Assembly: GCF_018598175.1 (NCBI RefSeq)
Contig: NZ_JAHESE010000036.1
Coordinates: 1 to 64,000, forward strand
Length of the DNA stretch: 64,000 bases
From: Dawidia cretensis
Lineage (GTDB): Bacteria > Bacteroidota > Bacteroidia > Cytophagales > Cyclobacteriaceae
Direction: 5' to 3'
Both the position numbers and the translations under genes were made by a program. The notes beneath the pieces are model-generated. The model was given only the letters and a program-made list of their open reading frames with translations, made no database searches and was not told the origin of the DNA. Positions 15,582 to 23,626 of this stretch are shown here, piece after piece. Every line of letters starts with the position of its first letter. Position 1 is the stretch's first letter.

Positions 15582-17252
15582 ATGCTGTCTTCGTCCTACA
15601 CTGGCCGGATCGCCTGCGCGATCTTCCTGATATTCACCTTTGTTCCGGGTTGCCTGCAAGCACAGGCGCCCGTGTTTACGCACGACGATACCCTGCGCGG
15701 CACCATCACCCGCGAGCGTGCGTGGTGGGATTTGTTGTATTATCATCTCGATATCAACGTCGATCCGGCAAAGAAGCAATTGTCGGGCAAAGTGACGGTG
15801 CAGTACAAAGTACTGGAGCCCTATACGGTGTTACAGATCGATCTGCAACAGCCCCTGGTGATCACCCAGGTGTTGATGGGAAAGAAGAAGCTTACGTTCA
15901 CGCGCGACGGCAGTAATGCCTATAAGATCAAGCTGCTGCAGGCTCCTGCCAAAGACGCCATCCAATCGTTGGATGTGTATTACAACGGCAGCCCGGTGGT
16001 AGCCAGGAACCCACCGTGGCAGGGTGGCATTCAGTGGGCTAAAGCCACCGACGGCTCGCCCTTCATCGCGACCTCGTGTCAGGGCCTTGGGGCCAGCGTG
16101 TGGTGGCCGTGCAAAGATCACATGTACGACGAGCCCGATAGCATGCTCATGAGCATCACGGTGCCGGAAGACCTGACGGATGTTTCCAACGGCCGGCTGC
16201 GCAGTGTAGTCGAAAACAAAAAGTCCAGAACAAAAACCTATCACTGGTTTGTCGGCAATCCCATCAACAACTACGGCGTAAACCTCAACATTGCTAAGTA
16301 CGCGCACTTTGCCGACACACTGCACGGCGAAGCGGGCACCCTGGATCTGGATTTCTATGTGCTGCCTGAGAATTTGGAGAAAGCGAAAGTACAGTTCAAA
16401 CAAGCCAAGCTGATGCTAAAAGCTTTTGAGCATTGGTTTGGTCCGTACCCGTTCTATAAGGACGGCTACAAATTGGTAGAAGCGCCCTACCTGGGCATGG
16501 AGCATCAAAGCTCGGTAACCTATGGCAACGGCTATAGCAACGGGTACCGTGGCCGCGACCTGTCGGGCACGGGATACGGGTTGAAATGGGACTTCATCAT
16601 CATCCACGAGTCCGGGCACGAATGGTATGCCAACAACATCACCTATCAGGACATAGCCGATATGTGGATCCACGAATCTTTTACAAACTACTCCGAAGGT
16701 CTGTACACCGAGTATTACTTTGGCAAGGAAGCCGCCACGGACTATGTGGTCGGCACCCGGCGCGGCATCCAGAACAGCATGCCGATCATCGGTGTCTACA
16801 ATGTCAACAAAGGCGGCTCTGGCGACATGTATCCCAAGGGTGGCAACATGATCCACACCATCCGGCATAGCATTGGCAACGACGTATTGTTCCGCGACAT
16901 CCTCCGCGGCATGAACAAAACCTTCTACCATCAAACGGTGCGCACGGAGCAGATCGAAGGTTATATCTCAAAACGCGCCGGACGCGACTACTCCAAAGTA
17001 TTTGATCAATACCTCCGGTCGGTAAAGATTCCCCAATTCGACTACTATTACGCAGGGAATAAACTATTCTACCGCTGGTCCAACGTAGTGCCGGGCTTTG
17101 ACTTGCCCGTTCGGCTATCGGATGGCGCCGGCGCTATTGTATTATACCCCACGGCCCAGTGGCAATCACAAGAACCCATCATCGATAAGCCGATCGACGC
17201 CAAATACCTCGAGCGCATGTACTATATCACAGTACGCGATACTGCTCAATAA
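15582..17252 (+). CDS. Secreted M1-family (gluzincin) metallo-aminopeptidase
   Basis: A 556-residue protein with a signal peptide (to about LQAQAP). The zinc site is HESGH (342-346) with the third ligand Glu365 exactly 18 residues later (HExxH-x18-E). The substrate N-terminus motif appears as GMEHQ, a variant of GAMEN. The N-terminal beta domain holds WDLLYYHLDINVDPAKK, typical of M1. It is shorter than full-length PepN and lacks the large C-terminal helical domain, as many Bacteroidota secreted M1 enzymes do. It would release N-terminal residues from peptides in the periplasm or outside the cell. In this neighbourhood it could trim hydroxyproline-containing peptides, though M1 enzymes are broad and that link is inferred. 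Confidence 0.88.
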   Translation: MLSSSYTGRIACAIFLIFTFVPGCLQAQAPVFTHDDTLRGTITRERAWWDLLYYHLDINVDPAKKQLSGKVTVQYKVLEPYTVLQIDLQQPLVITQVLMGKKKLTFTRDGSNAYKIKLLQAPAKDAIQSLDVYYNGSPVVARNPPWQGGIQWAKATDGSPFIATSCQGLGASVWWPCKDHMYDEPDSMLMSITVPEDLTDVSNGRLRSVVENKKSRTKTYHWFVGNPINNYGVNLNIAKYAHFADTLHGEAGTLDLDFYVLPENLEKAKVQFKQAKLMLKAFEHWFGPYPFYKDGYKLVEAPYLGMEHQSSVTYGNGYSNGYRGRDLSGTGYGLKWDFIIIHESGHEWYANNITYQDIADMWIHESFTNYSEGLYTEYYFGKEAATDYVVGTRRGIQNSMPIIGVYNVNKGGSGDMYPKGGNMIHTIRHSIGNDVLFRDILRGMNKTFYHQTVRTEQIEGYISKRAGRDYSKVFDQYLRSVKIPQFDYYYAGNKLFYRWSNVVPGFDLPVRLSDGAGAIVLYPTAQWQSQEPIIDKPIDAKYLERMYYITVRDTAQ

Positions 17253-17285
17253 CCGGCTAATATCCTATTACCATCAGCTAAGATC

Positions 17286-17310
17286 AGCGAAGCAGACCCC
17301 CTGCTTCGCT
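17286..17310. terminator. Strong hairpin after the M1 peptidase gene (possible terminator)
   Basis: A perfect 10-bp stem AGCGAAGCAG / CTGCTTCGCT with a 5-nt loop lies 33 nt after the stop codon. The U-tract is poor (GTGTAATTTC), so termination may be inefficient or the hairpin may stabilise the 3' end. Confidence 0.45.
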
Positions 17311-17329
17311 GTGTAATTTCATTTGTGCT

Positions 17330-17491
17330 TTGCGAAGCCGTGTGTGCTATGGATAGCATCGCAAGGCCATGATATTACGACAACTGGTCGACGACTGGTT
17401 CAAGTCTTCCGACCGAAGGGAGGGCGACTTGGACCCAGCATGATGGGAGTCTTCAGACTCCCGAGGTTCCTGGCCGCGTCGTAACATCAGG
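17330..17491. repeat. Multi-stem structured element (MITE-like or structured RNA)
   Basis: This fills most of a 356-bp gene-free gap. Stems I can pair by eye: TTGCGA...TCGCAA with an inner TGCTAT GG ATAGCA (17330-17364), and a long-range closing helix at 17368-17381 with 17478-17491 (TTACGAC / GTCGTAA core plus flanks, 12 of 14 paired). Within it are an internal 10-bp helix at 17397-17406 with 17426-17435 (one G-T pair) and an 8-bp hairpin GGGAGTCT TC AGACTCCC (17445-17462). Several nested helices inside one closing helix suggest a folded RNA or a miniature inverted-repeat element. No open reading frame fits it. Function and strand are unknown. Confidence 0.5.
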
Positions 17492-17608
17492 TTATAGGCT
17501 TGACGTCAGTCGAAATGACACGCCAGCATAAAGACTGGCACCAGAGACTGTTATATAGTTGGTAGTATTCGATATATAGTTCTTTTCAACCTTTAAAATA
17601 GTTTCGTT

Positions 17609-20203
17609 ATGAGAAAATCTACTCGGCTGAAAGTAGCAGTATGGCTGCTGGCATGTTGCGCATGGGTGCAACACGCGGCAGCGCAAACCAACGTGGCGTT
17701 AACAGCCACGTCATCCACTTCGTTCGTGTCGTCCTGGGAAACCCTGGCCGCCGTAAACGACGGTTTTACCCCCGCGAATTCAAATGACAAGTCGCACGGC
17801 GCGTACGGCAACTGGAACAATCCAAACTCCACACAATGGGTACAATACGATTGGACTCAATCATACCAGGTCACCTCGATCGAGGTATACTGGTTTGACG
17901 ATGGCGGCGGAGTGCGCGTGCCCACGACGGCCAACGTCGAGTACTGGAACGGCGCCACGTGGGTGACCATCGCGGCCATTCCAAAGGTGATCAATACCTT
18001 CAACGTGGCGTCATTCTCCCCGGTAGCGTTGAGCCGCATTCGCGTGTCGATGCTGAACACCACCCAATCGACGGGTATCCTGGAATGGCGTGTACTCGGT
18101 ACGCCCGTAACCAACTGTCCCGGCACCACCATCGTGCCCCAAACACAAATCAACGGCGGCGGCTGGACGCAGACCGCATCGGCTACAATCGCCGCGGGCG
18201 GCTCCGTACGTTTTGGCCCGACACCCTCTTCCGGCGGCGCCTGGAGCTGGACGGGTCCGAATGGTTTCACCGCGACCACCCGTGAGATCCTGATCAGCAG
18301 TGTGCAGGGCGCGCAGGCCGGCACATACGTGGCCCGGTATACCAACAGTTGTGGTACGCAGACCACACAAAACTTTACCATCACTCTGAGCGGTAGCGGC
18401 ACGGGCAATCCTTATACATGGCCTGCGTACTCGCCCACCATTGCCTATAACTTCCGCGACGAGTTTCCCGCCCTGAGCACGCCGACACAAGTATTGAACG
18501 ATTGTCCGCAGGTGGTGTCAACGCAGTCGTCCAACTGGTGGTGCTTCCGCAAAGGGCCCACCGCCAACGCCCTCGTGACGAGCGCTGCCGTAACACCCAT
18601 GCTGGCGCGCATGAATACCGACTTCGCGTATTTCCGCGACGAGATGGGCTGGCCACCCGACCTGCGCGCCAAGAACGGGTATCGCAGCGCGGTATACCTG
18701 TATGGTTCGGGGTTGTGCACCGATAATGCGTCCAATACTGCGTTGGGCGGCTGGCAGAGTGCGATTACCTACAACGGCGTAAGCTGGCCGATGGTGCTGG
18801 CCTCTTATTACCCCATCTATAGCTTCGATCCGGCCTCGACGTACAGTGACCGCTTGGCGCAGCAAGGGGCTATGGTGCACGAAGGTATCCACGCACTCCT
18901 GGCCGACTTGCCCGGTGTTAAACAATCGGCGTGGTTCCACGAAGGCGGTAACGTATGGCTGCAACAGACAGCCGACGCCCGGCGCACCAACAACTTTGGC
19001 AGCATGGGCGACTTGAACGGCACCGACTTCATCGCACCGTTCATGCCCATCGAATGTTATTCCGGCTGGCTGCAAGATGGCAGCTTTGGCGGTCCGTCGG
19101 CTGAAGGGGTAAACATGTTCAACGGCAACCAGCAGATCTGCACGTGGCGCACCTACCTCGGCGGTCACCAGTATAGCAGCTCGTTCCCGACCTTCCTGGG
19201 CAACACCCTGGGCGATGCTTCCGTACCCTGGATCTGGCGCAACGCCCCTAACCGCGTGCTGGCGGGCATCGCGTCGGGCATCGGCGCCGCGCAGATGCGG
19301 CGGTTGATTACGGAGTATCGTGCCAAACAAGCGCTGATCGACTTCGGTCCGTGGAACAACGCCATCCTGGCGCTGATGAACGCACACTTCGGTCAGGCGA
19401 TACAAGCCGAGTGGCAGCCGTCGTGGCTGAATCCGGCCGTGTGGAATGCGACGCCCTATGTGCAGACCACGAACAACAACGGTGTGCTGACCCCGGAGGC
19501 CCGCACACTGCCAGGCTGGTCGGGTGCCAACCAGATCCCGCTGCTGGTAACCGGCAATATGGTGACGGTAAACTTTCAACCCATTGGTGCGAATATGACG
19601 TGTCAGTTAGTATACCGCTCTACTACCGGCGTGCCGGTCTACAGCAATTTTGTATCGAGTGGCAACGTAAGCCTGCGACTGGATTTGCCGGCAGCGAACA
19701 ATGTAGTCATCGCCGTGATTACAAACACCGACTATATTTACAATGGCGAGAGTACGCGCACAGCGCATTATGACTATCGGTTGCAGTTAGTCACGGGCGT
19801 TACGGGTACGGCGAGTGTCACTACCAAGTGGTTTACATCGGTATCACTGGCCGGCGCCCGCACGGCAGGAGCCGAGGTAGGGATTGATATGTCGAAGTAT
19901 TGTACGCACTCGTATCAGCATACGCAGGAAGTGGCAGAGGTGCAGAAGATTATTAATCCGAATACTTTTCAAATGTATCCGAATCCCGTGGCCGAGAGCA
20001 GCAACCTGACGTTGGAGTTTGCAAACGCAGAAGGAGAGGAGACGGCCATTGCCATTTTGACAACGCAGGGACGGAAGGTGTTTGAGACGGTAACGACAGA
20101 TAAGCACTACGTAGTGGAGCCGAAGAACTTGCGGAAGGGGTCCTACATAGTGAAGATCACCAATAGCAAGACCAGTACGACACAGACGTTGATTGTTCAG
20201 TAG
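17609..20203 (+). CDS. T9SS-exported protein with discoidin-like domain and gluzincin-like HExxH site (putative protease)
   Basis: An 864-residue secreted protein. In order: a signal peptide (to about AAAQT) and a discoidin-like beta-sandwich (about 25-165, with WVQYDW, VYWFDD and GILEWRV). An Ig/PKD-like domain follows (about 170-262). The central domain carries HEGIH (424-428) with Glu445 16 residues later in WFHEGGN, a gluzincin-like zinc site. The C-terminus is a T9SS type A sorting domain (from about 785, YPNPV...GSYIVKI). The spacing resembles peptidase MA-type metalloproteases, but the family is not one I recognise with certainty, so protease activity is inferred. Its first domain resembles the C-terminal domain of the GH127 enzyme at 6.9-9.3 kb, tying it to that locus. 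Confidence 0.75.
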   Translation: MRKSTRLKVAVWLLACCAWVQHAAAQTNVALTATSSTSFVSSWETLAAVNDGFTPANSNDKSHGAYGNWNNPNSTQWVQYDWTQSYQVTSIEVYWFDDGGGVRVPTTANVEYWNGATWVTIAAIPKVINTFNVASFSPVALSRIRVSMLNTTQSTGILEWRVLGTPVTNCPGTTIVPQTQINGGGWTQTASATIAAGGSVRFGPTPSSGGAWSWTGPNGFTATTREILISSVQGAQAGTYVARYTNSCGTQTTQNFTITLSGSGTGNPYTWPAYSPTIAYNFRDEFPALSTPTQVLNDCPQVVSTQSSNWWCFRKGPTANALVTSAAVTPMLARMNTDFAYFRDEMGWPPDLRAKNGYRSAVYLYGSGLCTDNASNTALGGWQSAITYNGVSWPMVLASYYPIYSFDPASTYSDRLAQQGAMVHEGIHALLADLPGVKQSAWFHEGGNVWLQQTADARRTNNFGSMGDLNGTDFIAPFMPIECYSGWLQDGSFGGPSAEGVNMFNGNQQICTWRTYLGGHQYSSSFPTFLGNTLGDASVPWIWRNAPNRVLAGIASGIGAAQMRRLITEYRAKQALIDFGPWNNAILALMNAHFGQAIQAEWQPSWLNPAVWNATPYVQTTNNNGVLTPEARTLPGWSGANQIPLLVTGNMVTVNFQPIGANMTCQLVYRSTTGVPVYSNFVSSGNVSLRLDLPAANNVVIAVITNTDYIYNGESTRTAHYDYRLQLVTGVTGTASVTTKWFTSVSLAGARTAGAEVGIDMSKYCTHSYQHTQEVAEVQKIINPNTFQMYPNPVAESSNLTLEFANAEGEETAIAILTTQGRKVFETVTTDKHYVVEPKNLRKGSYIVKITNSKTSTTQTLIVQ

Positions 20204-20224
20204 GAGGCCGTCGCGTCATCAATA

Positions 20225-20258
20225 AAAAACCCGGGACGACCACTCGTCCCGGGTTTTT
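20225..20258 (+). terminator. Intrinsic terminator after the T9SS protein gene
   Basis: A near-symmetrical hairpin AAAAACCCGGGACGA / TCGTCCCGGGTTTTT with a 4-nt loop. The stem is 10-11 GC-rich pairs and T-runs lie on both strands, so it could work in both directions. Confidence 0.88.
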
Positions 20259-20273
20259 ATATACTAAAGAAAT

Positions 20274-20339
20274 AAAAAAAGCAGAGGGGAAGCTTGATCA
20301 CTAAATGGAATAGAAGGAAGTGATCCAATAGCCCTCTGC
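20274..20339 (-). terminator. Terminator of the minus-strand TerD-like gene
   Basis: Read on the minus strand, an outer stem GCAGAGGG / CCCTCTGC (20332-20339 with 20281-20288) encloses an inner stem GATCACT / AGTGATC. A run of seven T follows (complement of 20274-20280). It begins 8 nt after the stop codon of the minus-strand gene at 20347-22428. Confidence 0.75.
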
Positions 20340-20346
20340 AGTTTCT

Positions 20347-22428
20347 TTATAAGAACTTCGCGGCAATGACGGGTGTGTCAAACGGGGTAATCCCCGCGTC
20401 TACGGCAAAGATAGTGTCTGCTTTTTCTTTTTCCAAGACGCGTTCCCCGCGGGCTTCGATGTGTAATGAAAATAAATCGTAGAGCGATGTTTTCACCAGC
20501 GAGGTCATGGCACGCGTCAGGACCATCATGGCGGGCATGTTCGTACCAGCGTTGTTGAGCGCGAAGGGGGGCATTCTGCTTAGCGAGAGGTCGGTCCAAA
20601 GAATTTGCTGGTCGGCCAGGTCGAGGATCATGGGAATACATCCCCGGGCGTTGGCCGTGATATCCACTTTGTTTTCTACCGTACGGGGCTCGTAGATCTC
20701 GCCACTGTTGGCCTCCTGGCGGATCATCACACCGGCGAAGCATTCGGGCAGGTCGTAGAAGGGTTGCTCCGTGAAGGCATTCAGGCACATGATGATATAC
20801 CGTGCGCCTTTTTCGCGCAACTTGCTGACGTCGATGTCGATGAACTCCGAGGCGCCGTCCGGGGCAGAGGTAATGTCGCCGCTGTGATAGCCGCCCAGTG
20901 TTGTCAGGTTGTAGTACGCTAACTCGTCTACCAGTTGGTGCTCGCCGGTAATGGCCACCGCGCTCAGGTCAATATCCGCGCGCGAGCGGCCTTCCCGCCA
21001 CCAGATAAAGAACCGGATAATGTTGCCCTGCGGCAACGGCAGCTTGCTGCCGCGCGAGACTGTGCGCAACGCTTTCGACGCAGAGCGCAAGGTGAACGGC
21101 ACCGTGAAGTTATGCAGGGCTTCGTCCAGGAAAACTTTGCCAAGTGGCGGCAACGTTGCAAAGCGATTGATTAAATGCTTGCGGCAAACATCTTTAACCG
21201 CCTGACAGGTTTCGGGTGATAACGCCGGCAGGTTGTACGGAATAGCAAACGCCTTGCTGGCCTCGCCTTTGGGAAAGAACACCCGCAAATCGTTTGGTGT
21301 GAGGCGGTATTCAAAGTGCGTGAGCACTTGCAGTAATACAGACGTTGACACGCGTTCGGCTACGGCGTCGAACGCATTCACGACAGCGTGTGGATCCGCA
21401 GCATTTCTCAGCAGGCGATCCAGTCGCCGCGCCAGCTCGCCGGGGCGTGTAGCCAATAGCGTGGTGGCCGCCGGTATATCGTGTTGTTTCAGGGCCATCT
21501 CTACATTGCTGTAGAATGTGCGATAGTGCTTGTCGTTTCGCAGGGTCTCAAAGGCCTGCGCGCTGCGCGGGAATTGCTTCGTATACTCCGACGGATGCAG
21601 CTTTTCGCCCAACCGCTTCCACACCTCGCGGTATTTCAACATGTCGTCCAGCGAGCACGTGGACTGCTCCAGCAGATGCAGCAGCATCTTTCGTCGCGGA
21701 CGGCTCAGCTTGTGAAAGCGGGTCTTTTCCGCCAGGCTCACGTCGCCATTAAAGTAGGCTACCACCAAACGCAGCACGTCTGTTGCCGTTTTGCAGTGAC
21801 GTGTCAGCAGGCGGTCGGCCGCCGTGGTATACAACAATAGCAGCGCGCCCACGAAGGCCATATTTTCTTTGTGCGGCATGACATCGGGCACCAGGCGCCC
21901 GATGTCGTTCTGGTAGTGTTGTGCAAACCAGAGCAGGGTGTGTTTATCGGCATTGGAGGTAGATACCTTGGAGCCTGCGAGGTCTGTGAAGATGCTTTCA
22001 AATTCTTCCAGCGTACCGAGGTCGATGATTTTAAGGGGTGGCGTGCCACGTAACGGTGCACGTTCCTCCGTATCGTATTCCGGCAAGATGCGCATGTCCA
22101 ACGTATCGCCCAGGTAGTGCAGCCAGGCGTTGGTGCAAAGCTCGGCTTGAGAGGCTTCCATCACCTGCCACGGAAAATTCGGATACATTGGGGTGTGGAC
22201 GACATGTGCTCCTACGGCGGTTTTCAGGACCGGCATGAGCGCCTTGTAAAATGCTTCAAGCTCCTCCAGCGACAGGGTGGCTACACGTTCCGCCAGCGCC
22301 TTCGAAAATGTAAAGCCCAGGCCCCAAATGTTCTCCAGCAAGCTCTGCACATAGTGATCGGGTTGGGTCGCAGTACCCAGCGGCAAAAAAACCTTGCGTT
22401 TGCGCGCGATGTAGATCTCGTGATTCAT
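20347..22428 (-). CDS. Large TerD/TerF-related protein of unknown function
   Basis: A 693-residue protein with no signal peptide or membrane segment, so probably cytosolic. The first 430 residues are largely alpha-helical, without a catalytic motif I recognise. The C-terminal 230 residues look TerD-like: a core IDLSAVAI, a GYHSGDIT turn, IDIDVSKL, then YIIMCLNAF and a long beta-rich tail. TerD-fold domains bind calcium and act in tellurite/stress-response networks. Multidomain relatives of this size (MXAN_6230/SCO0854-like) occur in several phyla, but I see no RING-type cysteine cluster here. The gene is monocistronic or the last of a minus-strand group, 124 nt after the acyltransferase gene, and ends at a good terminator. 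The biochemical role is unknown. Confidence 0.6.
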   Translation of the reverse strand: MNHEIYIARKRKVFLPLGTATQPDHYVQSLLENIWGLGFTFSKALAERVATLSLEELEAFYKALMPVLKTAVGAHVVHTPMYPNFPWQVMEASQAELCTNAWLHYLGDTLDMRILPEYDTEERAPLRGTPPLKIIDLGTLEEFESIFTDLAGSKVSTSNADKHTLLWFAQHYQNDIGRLVPDVMPHKENMAFVGALLLLYTTAADRLLTRHCKTATDVLRLVVAYFNGDVSLAEKTRFHKLSRPRRKMLLHLLEQSTCSLDDMLKYREVWKRLGEKLHPSEYTKQFPRSAQAFETLRNDKHYRTFYSNVEMALKQHDIPAATTLLATRPGELARRLDRLLRNAADPHAVVNAFDAVAERVSTSVLLQVLTHFEYRLTPNDLRVFFPKGEASKAFAIPYNLPALSPETCQAVKDVCRKHLINRFATLPPLGKVFLDEALHNFTVPFTLRSASKALRTVSRGSKLPLPQGNIIRFFIWWREGRSRADIDLSAVAITGEHQLVDELAYYNLTTLGGYHSGDITSAPDGASEFIDIDVSKLREKGARYIIMCLNAFTEQPFYDLPECFAGVMIRQEANSGEIYEPRTVENKVDITANARGCIPMILDLADQQILWTDLSLSRMPPFALNNAGTNMPAMMVLTRAMTSLVKTSLYDLFSLHIEARGERVLEKEKADTIFAVDAGITPFDTPVIAAKFL

Positions 22429-22506
22429 GAAGCGATTTAGCCGGAAGTAACAAAGAAATCAGGACTTTTAAAATCTCCCTGATCGCGCTACAAAGCTGAA
22501 CCACGC

Positions 22507-22527
22507 CTGCGCAGCCTATTTGCGCAG
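22507..22527. promoter_or_regulatory. Inverted repeat upstream of the TerD-like gene
   Basis: A perfect 7-bp inverted repeat CTGCGCA / TGCGCAG with a 7-nt spacer, 79 nt upstream of the minus-strand start at 22428. Its minus-strand sequence is close to a stretch in the arsR-type promoter at 57923-57938 (CTGCGCAATAGGCTGC with one base fewer). It could be an operator; not proven. Confidence 0.3.
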
Positions 22528-22552
22528 TGAAAAAAATGTGGTTATTCCCGGG

Positions 22553-23605
22553 CTACTTTCTTTTCAAACCAAACAACACCCGCACCACATTAATCCGTCG
22601 CACCACGCCTTCATAAAAAGCAAAACAGCCCGCAACCGTAAACAGCACCAATAGCACAAACTGCACAGGTGCAGGAACCTCCAGCCGAAAGATGAGCAAC
22701 GAACCCAGCGACAGAAAAACCATGTGCAGAACATACACGGGATACGCCGCCTCGCTCAAATAACGCAAGCGATTGCCCGGCTGGTTCAAATACTTGTAGC
22801 CAAACGCAAAGACCGATAAAATCCATCCATGTGATTCCGGCACCAATAGATATGCCGGCGCCATCATATTATACTTCACCAGCCGAACAACAAAGAGCGT
22901 CACGGCCAACGCCAGAAACATCCAGCGCCACCGTAGCAACATCTTCCAAAACGGCTCCCCGCTCAGTATAAAACAGAATCCGAAGAAAAAGGCAAGCATC
23001 CCCAGAAAGAATCCATGCCATGTCAGCGCATATAGCTCATACGGATGAGCATCGGTCAACCAGGCCTCCAGGATAAAAGCTCCCGCCATCACCAGCAAGC
23101 CCGGCGGTGTGCTGAACAGCTTCCGTATCGCGCCAGCTACGCGGCCGGCTTCATGACGTTGCAGGTAATACACCACCGGCAGCAACACCACGATGTAAAC
23201 AAAGATGTTGCCGAGAAACCACAGGTGGCCAGGGTTGGGGGCATACGATTCTTTAAACCCATTGTAATGCTGCCACAAGTATATATGGGCTGGTACAATC
23301 AGTACGACCCCCACGAGGAACGGCACCAGAATGCGGCGCGCACGCTCCCAGAGCAGCTGCCCCGCCGTGCGGTTCTGCAGGGCAAAGTATACCCCCATGC
23401 CCGAGACAAAAAATAATAAGGGTATCCGCCAGATGTTGAGCATGCCCATCGGCAACCAAAGCGCAGGCCACGGGGTAGGGGCGGTAATAAAACTCAGCAT
23501 AATGCCCCACGATTGAAAGGCAATGGCTATGTGGTAGATCAGGAGAAGGCCGATTGCGATCACCCTGATCCAATCGATATCGTAACGTCTGCTCGTCGGT
23601 AACAT
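22553..23605 (-). CDS. Acyltransferase-3 family integral membrane protein
   Basis: A 350-residue polytopic membrane protein with about ten hydrophobic segments. The N-terminus RYDIDWIRVIAIGLLLIYH, with the Arg and His of the first helix, and the following RIPLLFFVSGMGVYFAL are typical of the acyltransferase-3 (OafA/OpgC-like) family. These enzymes move acyl groups onto sugars, glycans or lipids at the inner membrane. The acceptor cannot be inferred. It starts 21 nt after the stop of the ankyrin lipoprotein gene on the same strand, so the two are probably co-transcribed. Confidence 0.82.
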   Translation of the reverse strand: MLPTSRRYDIDWIRVIAIGLLLIYHIAIAFQSWGIMLSFITAPTPWPALWLPMGMLNIWRIPLLFFVSGMGVYFALQNRTAGQLLWERARRILVPFLVGVVLIVPAHIYLWQHYNGFKESYAPNPGHLWFLGNIFVYIVVLLPVVYYLQRHEAGRVAGAIRKLFSTPPGLLVMAGAFILEAWLTDAHPYELYALTWHGFFLGMLAFFFGFCFILSGEPFWKMLLRWRWMFLALAVTLFVVRLVKYNMMAPAYLLVPESHGWILSVFAFGYKYLNQPGNRLRYLSEAAYPVYVLHMVFLSLGSLLIFRLEVPAPVQFVLLVLFTVAGCFAFYEGVVRRINVVRVLFGLKRK

Positions 23606-23626
23606 CTGGCGGAAGGGTTGGTGTGG

